Below, piece by piece: positions 1 to 5,991 of a stretch of 18,187 nucleotides of DNA. Both the position numbers and the translations under genes were made by a program. The stretch spans positions 1 through 18,187 of the forward strand of contig DRKV01000320.1 in the NCBI GenBank assembly GCA_011051635.1, written 5' to 3'. The stretch's first letter is position 1; every line of letters starts with the position of its first letter. The notes below the pieces were generated by a model. It did not search any database. It was not told the DNA's origin and saw nothing but the letters and a program-made list of their open reading frames with translations. This DNA comes from Chloroflexota bacterium. Its GTDB lineage: Bacteria; Chloroflexota; Anaerolineae; Anaerolineales; DRKV01.

Positions 1-26
1 CGCACTTCGCACCCCCCACTTCGCAC

Positions 27-1658
27 GTGACACGTGATACCTGGTACTTGACACGCACCCTCACCCGCCTCGCTGTACTGCTCAGCCTCCTGGCCGTAGT
101 CGCGGCCTGGGGGATAGCCGGGCGCGTCTTCGAGTACATCCCGCATCTGGAGGATGAGATTGCCTACGTCTGGGAGGCGCGGGTCATCGCCGAGAACGGG
201 CGCATCATGCTCCCTTCTCCGCCAGAGCCGAAGAGTTTCCTGGTCCCTTTCGTGGTGGATTACGAAGGGCGGCGTTTCGGCAAGTATCCCCTGGGGTGGC
301 CGGTGGTGCTCGCCTTCGGGGTGCGCTTCGGCCTGCGCGATTGGGTCAATCCCTTGCTGGCCGGGCTGGCCGTGTGGCTCACTTTCCGCCTGGGGGAAAA
401 GTTGATGGGGGCACGGCTCGCCCTGTTGAGCGCCTTCCTGCTGCTCACCTCGCCTTTTTTCTGGCTGAACGCGGCTTCGCTCCTTTCGCACGTGTGGGGG
501 ATGGTGCTCACGCTGGTCTTTGTGCTGGGCTGGCTGGAGTCCACGAATGAGTATCCGCGAATTGTCACGAATAGCACGAATAAAGTCCACGAATGGACAC
601 GAATTTTCACGAATGATACGGATGTGAGGGGGTGGGTGGCGCTCGTCACAGGGGCGGTGGCGCTGGGGGTGCTGGCGCTCAGCCGCCCGTTCAGCGCGGT
701 GGCGGTGGCGCTGCCCTTCGCCTTCCACGGGGCGTACCTGTTCCTTCGCGGGGATGGCCAGATGCGCCTGCGGCTGGCAGGCTTTGCGGCGCTGGCCGCC
801 TCGATTGCCGCCCTGCATTTCGTCTGGCAGTACGCCCTCACCGGGGATTTCTTCCGCAATCCCTACACGCTGTGGTGGGAGTACGACCGGGTAGGCTTCG
901 GCCCCGGCCACGGAGTGGTTCCCGGCGGGCATACGCTGAGGCAGGCGTGGGTCAACACGCGCTTCAGTTTGCAGGCCGGCGCGAGTGACCTGTTCGGCTG
1001 GGGGCGGCTCTCGTGGCTCTTCCTCCTGCCGGGGATGTGGAAACTGCGCCGCAACACGGGCGCGTGGCTGGTGACGGGGGTCTTCGTCTCCCTGCTGGTG
1101 CTGTATCTGGCCTACTGGGTGGGGTCGTGGCTTTTCGGGCCGCGGTATTACTTCGAGGGATTGCCGGCACTCGTCCTGGTGAGCGCTGCGGGGATAGAGC
1201 AGGTCTCCGGGGGATGGCTGCATTTTTGGGAGCGCAAGCAGCCGGAAGGGAGTTCGTCCCGCTCCCCAAAAAGTGGATTCCCCTCCGGGGTGCGGTGGCG
1301 GGCGGTCTTTACGGCGGCTCTCGTTATGGTGCTGGTTTCCCTCAATTTGAAGTTCTACCTGCCCCCCCGCCTGGCGATGATGCAAAATCTGTATACCATC
1401 AACCGCGGGCGGCTGGCTCCTTTCTCCCATCCCAAAGTGCAGGCCCTGACCCCCGCCCTGGTGTTCGTGGATACGGAACGCTGGATGCCCTACGGCGCGC
1501 TGCTGGAACTGGAATCCCCTGACCTGACTTCGCCCTTCATTTTCGCCCTGGATATCGGCCCGCGCACGAATGCCCGCGTGCGGGCGGCCTTCCCGGAGCG
1601 GCGGGCGGTGTACTACGACCCGGACGAGCCGTTTGTTTTTCGGGTGGGAAGTCCATGA
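27..1658 (+). CDS. GT-C / family 39-like membrane glycosyltransferase
   Basis: The 543-residue protein is highly hydrophobic, with about ten or more predicted membrane segments. An acidic pair in the first extracytoplasmic loop (D43 E44, in HLEDEIAY) followed by a FGKYPLGWP segment is the pattern of ArnT/PMT-like GT-C glycosyltransferases. These move a sugar from a polyprenyl-phosphate donor onto lipid or protein at the outer membrane face; the acceptor here is unknown. The start is uncertain. GTG at 27 is the most upstream start in the window, TTG at 48 is also in frame, and no stop lies between base 1 and 27, so the gene may begin earlier. No clear ribosome site is visible. Residues 172-199 are encoded by a CACGAAT repeat array and look like an insertion in a loop. 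Family assignment is fairly secure; substrate is not. Confidence 0.8.
   Translation: MTRDTWYLTRTLTRLAVLLSLLAVVAAWGIAGRVFEYIPHLEDEIAYVWEARVIAENGRIMLPSPPEPKSFLVPFVVDYEGRRFGKYPLGWPVVLAFGVRFGLRDWVNPLLAGLAVWLTFRLGEKLMGARLALLSAFLLLTSPFFWLNAASLLSHVWGMVLTLVFVLGWLESTNEYPRIVTNSTNKVHEWTRIFTNDTDVRGWVALVTGAVALGVLALSRPFSAVAVALPFAFHGAYLFLRGDGQMRLRLAGFAALAASIAALHFVWQYALTGDFFRNPYTLWWEYDRVGFGPGHGVVPGGHTLRQAWVNTRFSLQAGASDLFGWGRLSWLFLLPGMWKLRRNTGAWLVTGVFVSLLVLYLAYWVGSWLFGPRYYFEGLPALVLVSAAGIEQVSGGWLHFWERKQPEGSSSRSPKSGFPSGVRWRAVFTAALVMVLVSLNLKFYLPPRLAMMQNLYTINRGRLAPFSHPKVQALTPALVFVDTERWMPYGALLELESPDLTSPFIFALDIGPRTNARVRAAFPERRAVYYDPDEPFVFRVGSP
542..614. repeat. CACGAAT heptamer array inside the glycosyltransferase gene
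   Basis: Six exact CACGAAT copies begin at 542, 566, 575, 588, 598 and 608, with a degenerate copy (CGCGAAT) at 556. Spacing is irregular (9-14 nt). On the other strand the unit reads ATTCGTG. The array has no stop in the coding frame and adds an Asn/Thr-rich stretch (about residues 172-199) between predicted membrane helices. Short degenerate ATTCGTG-type arrays occur interspersed in several environmental bacterial genomes; that comparison is from memory. Confidence 0.8.
1223..1272. repeat. Stem-loop within the glycosyltransferase gene
   Basis: TTTTTGGGAGCG (1223-1234) is complementary to CGCTCCCCAAAAA (1260-1272) apart from one extra C. A smaller nested pairing GGGA (1248-1251) / TCCC (1257-1260) lies inside. 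It encodes a polar loop (WERKQPEGSSSRSPKSG) between membrane helices, so it could be a second tolerated insertion. Confidence 0.5.
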
Positions 1659-1660
1659 AA

Positions 1661-1688
1661 CAAGCCCCGGCGTATGTGCCAGGGCTTG
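1661..1688. terminator. Hairpin between convergent glycosyltransferase and ilvE genes
   Basis: CAAGCCC (1661-1667) pairs perfectly with GGGCTTG (1682-1688) around a 14-nt loop. It fills most of the 36-nt gap between two convergent stop codons. Read on the minus strand it is followed by only TTT, so it is a modest intrinsic terminator, probably serving both directions. Confidence 0.5.
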
Positions 1689-1694
1689 CGAGTT

Positions 1695-2618
1695 TCAGGC
1701 GTAAACGGGGGTGAGCCAGCGGCGGTATTTGGGATGCCTGCCGCGCACGACTTTATCGAAAAGTTCCCGCAACTGGGTGGTGATTGGCCCCATTTCGCCG
1801 CTGCCGATAGGACGATAATCCACTTTCGTAACCGCGGTGATCTGGGCGGCGGTGCCGGTCATGAAAATTTCATCACACAGGTAGATTTCGGTGCGGTCGA
1901 TGGAGCGCTCGATGACGGGCTTGTTGAGTTCTTCGGCGGCGAGTTCCATCACACTGCGGCGGGTGATGCCTTCCAGGATGTTATCGGTGATGGGAGGGGT
2001 GATAATCTGCCCATTACGCACCGCGAAGATGTTCATAGCGCTCCCTTCGGAGATGTGTCCGTCCTCGGTCAGGACGATGGCTTCATCGAAGCCGGCGCGC
2101 TGGGCGTCGGTCTTGATGAGCGCCGAGTTGACGTAAGCCCCGTTGACTTTGGCGCGCGCCGGTATCATGTTATCGTCAATCCGCCGCCAGGAAGAGATAG
2201 TGGCGTGCGCGCCGGTATCGTTGGCGAGGTACTTCCCGAAGGGGACGGAAAAAATGGTCAGTTCGTCCCGCAGGCCGTGGAGTTTGACCCCGATTTTCTC
2301 GTCGGCCTTGTAGATGATAGGACGCACATAGGCATCTTCGCGGAAGCCTTCCCGGCGCAACAAATCCACCGTGATGGCGGTCAGGTCTGCCGGGGTGTAG
2401 GAAAACTCCGCCGCCAGGATTTTGGCCGAATTGAGCAGGCGGGTGAAGTGGTCCAGGGGACGAAACAGAAAAAGTTGCTCTTCCGCATCGTTCCAATAGG
2501 CCCGCAGCCCGCCGAAGGCCGCCGTGCCGTAGTTGAACGCGTGGGTCGCGACGCCGATGCGGGCTTCGCTGTAGGGGACGATTTTTCCTTCAAAAAAAGC
2601 ATACTTGGGCAACGCCAT
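1695..2618 (-). CDS. ilvE: Branched-chain amino acid aminotransferase (class IV, PLP)
   Basis: This cytoplasmic enzyme transfers amino groups between glutamate and the 2-oxo acids of leucine, isoleucine and valine, the last step of their synthesis. The 307-residue length matches bacterial IlvE (about 300-310). Visible features are the N-terminal GTAAFGGLRAYW substrate-side segment (residues 31-42), VRPIIY (98-103), the PLP-binding lysine K157 in ARAKVNGAY, the phosphate-side EGSAMNIF segment near residue 192, and the EIFMTGTAAQITAV segment. The ATG start is supported by AGGAGGT about 8 nt upstream. D-amino acid transaminase or aminodeoxychorismate lyase are related alternatives, but the length and the GGLRAYW/VRP pattern favour IlvE. 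The gene is monocistronic as seen, convergent with the left gene and divergent from the regulator gene on the right. No leader peptide or T-box is visible. Confidence 0.93.
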   Translation of the reverse strand: MALPKYAFFEGKIVPYSEARIGVATHAFNYGTAAFGGLRAYWNDAEEQLFLFRPLDHFTRLLNSAKILAAEFSYTPADLTAITVDLLRREGFREDAYVRPIIYKADEKIGVKLHGLRDELTIFSVPFGKYLANDTGAHATISSWRRIDDNMIPARAKVNGAYVNSALIKTDAQRAGFDEAIVLTEDGHISEGSAMNIFAVRNGQIITPPITDNILEGITRRSVMELAAEELNKPVIERSIDRTEIYLCDEIFMTGTAAQITAVTKVDYRPIGSGEMGPITTQLRELFDKVVRGRHPKYRRWLTPVYA

Positions 2619-2669
2619 ACCAGAAACCTCCTGTTGATGGGAATAGGTTGTAAAGTCTTATGCGTTTTT

Positions 2670-2698
2670 TTCACCCGGAGACACGGAGCGCACGGAGA
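2670..2698. repeat. CACGGAG-type short repeat
   Basis: The stretch reads as successive near-copies CACCCGGAG, ACACGGAG and GCACGGAG, followed by AAA. Degenerate CACGGAG arrays of this type are common interspersed repeats in some bacterial genomes (from memory). It lies 52-80 bp upstream of the ilvE start, in or near the region where its promoter should be. Confidence 0.6.
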
Positions 2699-2865
2699 AA
2701 CGCTACAAAATTGGCTGCTCTATGCCCCTGTGTGATGTGTGGAACCGATTCCGAGCCGCAAGAAAAAAACTGCGGTGCTTCGGACTGCGGCTTACCATCA
2801 TACCACCGAGGTTACACTCCTGTCACTACTTTGCAATCTCGTTAGCCTGCGCCAACCAGAGAGTA

Positions 2866-2874
2866 TGCTAGAAT
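2866..2874 (+). promoter_or_regulatory. Possible extended -10 for the regulator gene
   Basis: TGCTAGAAT fits an extended -10 (TGn-TAnAAT). No good -35 is found 16-18 nt upstream. It would give a leader of about 165 nt before the ATG at 3047. Confidence 0.3.
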
Positions 2875-3046
2875 TTGGCTGTATTTGTGTCTCATCTTCG
2901 CTTGTCAAATAAAATGTACGCGGCGGCCCTTCACACGAGGGGCGTCTTTATCTCCCAAGTGCAAACCTCTGGATGGAAAGTCCTTACTGCAGACGTTCTC
3001 GCCTCCCCCCTGCTCCGAAATCAACCTCACCGAAGAAGAACACTCC

Positions 3047-3934
3047 ATGAACGGCCAACGTCTCAAAATCCTCATGCTGGAGCATAACCCAAGTTTTGTC
3101 CGCTTGATGAAACGCGCCCTCTCTCAGGCCCACGCGGGGAGCGTTTCCGTGGTAGACGTCTCATCAATAGAAGAAGCCGAACAGCACTTGAAGGAAGAGC
3201 ATTTTGACGTTTGCGTGCTGGATTTGCTCTCTTCTCAAACCAACGGTGACCCGTTAGGAGCCTTCGACCACTTACACCGCTTGTACCCCTCAATCCCGAT
3301 TGTGGTGTTATCCAGCGATGAGGATTATGAACTCTCCTTGCAAGCCATGCGCCGCGGAGCACAAGATTATCTCATCAAAGACAAGGTGACCGGACAATTA
3401 CTGGTGCGTTCCCTGCGGTATGCGATTGAGCGCCAACACATGCTGGATGTCATGCGCCGCCTGGCGATGCTGGATGAACTCACCGGCCTGTACAACCGCA
3501 ACGGATTTCTCACCCTGGTCAATCAGCAGATGCAACTTTCCCGCCGCACAGAACGCAAGTTTGTCATGCTGCTAATAGACCTCCACCTGCCGCCTCAAAC
3601 CAAAGAGACAAAAGGCCGGGAACTCAAAGAACGTCTGCGGACGCAATTGGCCGATGTGCTCCGCAACACCTTTCGCTCCTCCGACATCCTGGCCCGCCTG
3701 GATGAAGCCGAATTCGGCGTACTGGCCATTGACGTGGCCGAGGGGCACAAAGACCACCTTCTGGCCCGCCTCAATAAGTCTGTATTGACTTGGAATTTGC
3801 AAAATCCTGACGGAATCCACCTGAATTTGACGATTGGGGCTACCGTATTCAGCGGAAACGAACGCAACCGGGTCGAGGACTTGATAGACCAGGCGCGCGC
3901 TTCCATGCAGGCGGCTCCCCTCAATGGGGAATGA
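3047..3934 (+). CDS. Response regulator with degenerate GGDEF output domain
   Basis: The 295-residue protein has an N-terminal receiver domain (about 5-125) and a C-terminal GGDEF-like domain (about 138-292). In the receiver, the likely phospho-acceptor is D59 in VCVLDLL, with S89 and K111 in the conserved switch positions; the usual acidic pair is reduced to E12-H13. The GGDEF domain keeps the family entry motif DELTGLYNRNGF (143-154) and the first metal-site aspartate (D178 in LLIDL), but the signature loop reads DEAEF (219-223) instead of GGDEF. The protein is therefore probably not an active diguanylate cyclase and may act by binding partners or nucleotides. ATG 3047 was chosen because homology-like sequence begins there; a GAAGAAGAA purine stretch lies upstream. 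No histidine kinase is nearby, so it is an orphan regulator here. Confidence 0.82.
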   Translation: MNGQRLKILMLEHNPSFVRLMKRALSQAHAGSVSVVDVSSIEEAEQHLKEEHFDVCVLDLLSSQTNGDPLGAFDHLHRLYPSIPIVVLSSDEDYELSLQAMRRGAQDYLIKDKVTGQLLVRSLRYAIERQHMLDVMRRLAMLDELTGLYNRNGFLTLVNQQMQLSRRTERKFVMLLIDLHLPPQTKETKGRELKERLRTQLADVLRNTFRSSDILARLDEAEFGVLAIDVAEGHKDHLLARLNKSVLTWNLQNPDGIHLNLTIGATVFSGNERNRVEDLIDQARASMQAAPLNGE

Positions 3935-4003
3935 GAGTGCCTTCCACATAAATTCACGAGGGGGGGAACGAACGCAGCTGCAAACCCAGGGGTTTTTCTT
4001 ACT

Positions 4004-5524
4004 ATGCTCTCTCGCGTACAATCATGCGCCATTTGGGGTCTAGACGGTGTACTCATCGATGTAGAAATTGACATTGGACAAGGGCTGCCCGGCATTACCA
4101 TTGTCGGCCTGCCGGATGCCGCCGTGCAGGAAAGCCGGGAGCGGGTTCAGGCCGCGATTCGCAACAGCGGGCTGTTGTTTCCCCGCAAGCGCATGATTAT
4201 CAATCTGGCCCCCGCCGCAGTCCGCAAGGAGGGACCCGCCTACGACTTGCCCATCGCCGTCGGCATTCTGCTGACAACCGGGCAACTGCCCCAGCGGGAA
4301 TTGGAGGGAGCGCTGGTCATCGGGGAACTCTCGCTGGATGGCAGTTTGCGGCACGTGCGGGGCATTCTTCCCATGGCAGCCGTAGCCCGACGAGAGGGAC
4401 TGCGGCGCGTCTTTGTGCCGGCCTGTGACGCTCCCGAAGCTGCCCTCATCCCCGATATCGAGGTCTATCCGGTGGAATCGCTGGGCGCGCTGTATGCGCA
4501 TTGCAGCGGGCAGAAGCGCATCCAGCCGCTGGCCCCCGTCGAGGTTACCCGCGTCGCGGCGGAAACGGCCACCGACTTCCGGGAAATCAAGGGACAAGAA
4601 CACGTCAAACGCGCCCTGGAAGTGGCTGCCGCTGGCGGGCACAACGTCCTGATGATTGGCCCGCCGGGAGCGGGAAAAACGCTCCTGGCGCGTGCTCTCC
4701 CCGGCATTCTGCCCCCGCTGACCATAGACGAAGCCCTGGACGTGACCCGCATCTACTCGGTAGCCGACCAACTCCCGCCCGACGTTCCCCTGATTCGCAC
4801 CCGCCCCTTTCGTTCCCCGCACCACACAATTTCTCACGCCGGGCTGGTGGGCGGCGGGAACTGGCCCCACCCCGGAGAAATCTCCCTGGCACATCGCGGG
4901 GTACTCTTTCTTGACGAATTACCGGAGTTTGGCACCCGCACGCTGGAGGTGCTGCGGCAGCCCCTGGAGGACAAAATCGTCACCATCAGCCGGGCGCAAG
5001 GCTCCCTCACCTTCCCGGCCAATTTCATGCTGGTGGCAGCCATGAATCCCTGCCCCTGTGGATACTACGGAGACCCTGTGCATGACTGCACTTGTTCTCT
5101 CTCGGCAGTCACCAATTACCAGAAACGCATCTCCGGGCCTCTGCTGGACCGCATAGACATCCACATTGAAGTGCCGCGGGTGGAGTACGAGAAATTGAGC
5201 AGCGACCGCCTGGGAGAAGCCTCCGCTGTCATTCGGGAGCGCGTCGTGCGGGCGCGGGAACGCCAGGGAGAACGGTTCGCCGCCCTGGAGATTCTCAGCA
5301 ACGCCGAAATGCGTCCCGCGGAAGTACGGGAGTTTTGCCGTTTGGACGAGAACGGGCACGCCCTCCTGCGTTCCGCCATGCGCCAATTGCACCTATCCGC
5401 CCGCGCTTACCATCGCGTCCTCAAACTGGCCCGCACAATTGCCGACCTGGACGAAAAGACAAATATCCAGCCGGCCCACATCGCCGAAGCCCTGCAATAT
5501 CGTCCCAAACTGGGGGTAATCTAA
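4004..5524 (+). CDS. comM: ComM/YifB family Mg-chelatase-like AAA+ ATPase
   Basis: The 506-residue length matches the YifB/ComM family (about 500-510). An N-terminal ChlI-like domain (about 20-140, with GLPGITIVGLPD and RKEGPAYDLPIA) precedes an AAA+ Mg-chelatase core with Walker A GPPGAGKT (219-226), Walker B VLFLDE (300-305) and a cysteine cluster C350/C352/C362/C364 in the NPCPCGYYGD segment. A C-terminal helical domain (about 400-500) contains LSARAYHRVLKLARTIADL. In naturally transformable bacteria ComM is a hexameric helicase that drives branch migration of integrating donor DNA. The gene follows the regulator by 69 nt in the same direction, but a small hairpin (AAACC/GGTTT, about 3984-3997) and the lack of a strong ribosome site leave co-transcription unclear. 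Confidence 0.93.
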   Translation: MLSRVQSCAIWGLDGVLIDVEIDIGQGLPGITIVGLPDAAVQESRERVQAAIRNSGLLFPRKRMIINLAPAAVRKEGPAYDLPIAVGILLTTGQLPQRELEGALVIGELSLDGSLRHVRGILPMAAVARREGLRRVFVPACDAPEAALIPDIEVYPVESLGALYAHCSGQKRIQPLAPVEVTRVAAETATDFREIKGQEHVKRALEVAAAGGHNVLMIGPPGAGKTLLARALPGILPPLTIDEALDVTRIYSVADQLPPDVPLIRTRPFRSPHHTISHAGLVGGGNWPHPGEISLAHRGVLFLDELPEFGTRTLEVLRQPLEDKIVTISRAQGSLTFPANFMLVAAMNPCPCGYYGDPVHDCTCSLSAVTNYQKRISGPLLDRIDIHIEVPRVEYEKLSSDRLGEASAVIRERVVRARERQGERFAALEILSNAEMRPAEVREFCRLDENGHALLRSAMRQLHLSARAYHRVLKLARTIADLDEKTNIQPAHIAEALQYRPKLGVI

Positions 5525-5591
5525 AAACGATTTGCCGATTCTTTTTTTTACGCATCTTTTGTTGTTTACAAAAATCCACGTTGCATAATCC

Positions 5592-5620
5592 TTGACTTTT
5601 CATTGCACCTCCCCTATACT
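5592..5620 (+). promoter_or_regulatory. Near-consensus housekeeping sigma promoter
   Basis: TTGACT (5592-5597) and TATACT (5615-5620) are separated by exactly 17 bp, with one mismatch to consensus in each box. Transcription should begin near 5626-5627. It is the best promoter seen in the window and lies upstream of a terminator rather than directly in front of the subtilase gene. Confidence 0.72.
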
Positions 5621-5625
5621 TTAGG

Positions 5626-5790
5626 ATGTACCCCACACCTTGAGCCGTGGGGTTCTTTGTGCATTCCCCTTTTCCCGTTTTATTTTATGGCATACTGGAT
5701 AACGTCTTTTCCCCAGCAGAATTATACCTGGACGGCTGTTCTGCGAGGCAAACCGCCTTCTCGCCCTGCGCGAGACAAGGCGGTTTTTTG
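5626..5790 (+). ncRNA. Candidate structured small RNA or attenuated leader
   Basis: A transcript from the promoter above to the terminator would be about 165 nt. Its 5' part can fold into a two-level hairpin: GGATGTAC (5624-5631) with GTGCATTCC (5659-5667, one bulged base, one G-U pair) closing around CCCCAC (5631-5636) / GTGGGG (5647-5652). The first two bases may lie before the start site. A later hairpin pairs GCAGAA (5716-5721) with TTCTGC (5739-5744). GCGAG at 5743-5747 could alternatively pair with CTCGC at 5760-5764, which is part of the terminator stem, so an antiterminated form is possible. I do not recognise 6S, SRP, T-box, SAM, cobalamin or cyclic-di-GMP signatures. No plausible ORF with a ribosome site lies inside. 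Confidence 0.42.
5751..5789 (+). terminator. Strong intrinsic terminator
   Basis: AACCGCCTT (5751-5759) pairs with AAGGCGGTT (5777-5785), and an inner stem CTCGC (5760-5764) / GCGAG (5770-5774) extends it around a 5-nt loop with a 2-nt bulge. A T run at 5784-5789 follows. It sits 160 nt after the promoter and 203 nt before the subtilase start. Confidence 0.85.
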
Positions 5791-5846
5791 TTTGCTCTCC
5801 TAACAAAGTCCCGTATCCAAAAGACGTATTAGCCTACGTTCAAGTC

Positions 5847-5946
5847 AAAGGAGGTGATGCTCTGTCCTAAAATCACGATAACCTACCACCGCCCCAGGGG
5901 GATTCCCCCGAAAAGACGGAGCGTTGTCTCTCGTGCAGAGACACGC
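5847..5946 (+). promoter_or_regulatory. Subtilase 5' leader: anti-SD complement and hairpin
   Basis: AAAGGAGGTGAT (5847-5858) is a perfect 12-nt complement of the usual bacterial 16S 3' end, yet GTG (5854) and ATG (5857) lie within it or only 2 nt away, too close for normal use. Downstream, GCG-TGTCTCT (5921-5931, one bulged T) pairs with AGAGACA-CGC (5937-5946) around a 5-nt loop. The reading frame from 5854 stays open into the subtilase, which would add 46 residues before the signal peptide. I treat the region as untranslated leader. Confidence 0.4.
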
Positions 5947-5991
5947 AAAAACGCATCCCTTGATGTTTATTCGTTTGTTGAGGAGAAATCC

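Larger units (their letters stand above)
2619..3046. other. Divergent intergenic region between ilvE and the regulator gene
   Basis: No convincing gene lies in these 428 bases. It holds the ilvE ribosome site (about 2626-2632, minus strand), a CACGGAG repeat (2670-2698), an imperfect inverted repeat (TCCGAGCCGCA 2750-2760 against TGCGGTGCTTCGGA 2771-2784) and a possible extended -10 at 2866-2874. A 54-codon in-frame extension of the regulator gene starting at 2885 is Cys/Pro-rich, has no supporting ribosome site and does not look like coding sequence. Confidence 0.6.
5525..5991. other. Structured 467-bp region upstream of the giant subtilase
   Basis: I see no convincing protein gene. In order it contains a T8 run at 5542 with no clear hairpin for comM, a near-consensus promoter (5592-5620), a structured transcript (5624-5790) ending in a strong terminator, a 12-nt match to the anti-Shine-Dalgarno complement (5847-5858), a short GGGGG/CCCCC hairpin (5897-5909), a long hairpin (5921-5946) and the ribosome site of the subtilase gene (GAGGAG about 7 nt before ATG 5992). 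Confidence 0.7.

Noticed and set aside
1674..2735. A 353-codon plus-strand frame over ilvE
   Set aside because: It is the complement of a clear aminotransferase gene with conserved PLP lysine and good ribosome site; the antisense product has no recognisable features.
2750..2784. Imperfect inverted repeat as terminator or riboswitch
   Set aside because: The stem is interrupted, no T run follows, and no gene ends nearby in the right orientation; kept only as a note in the intergenic entry.
2885..3046. Upstream extension of the response regulator
   Set aside because: The 54 extra residues are Cys/Pro-rich, lack a ribosome site and precede the normal receiver start.
5626..5790. 6S RNA, SRP RNA, T-box or cyclic-di-GMP riboswitch
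   Set aside because: A CCTTGAGCC stretch recalls 6S, but the 5' and 3' ends do not pair into a closing stem. The SRP GGAAGGAAGCA loop, T-box GGUGGNACC and GEMM signatures are absent.
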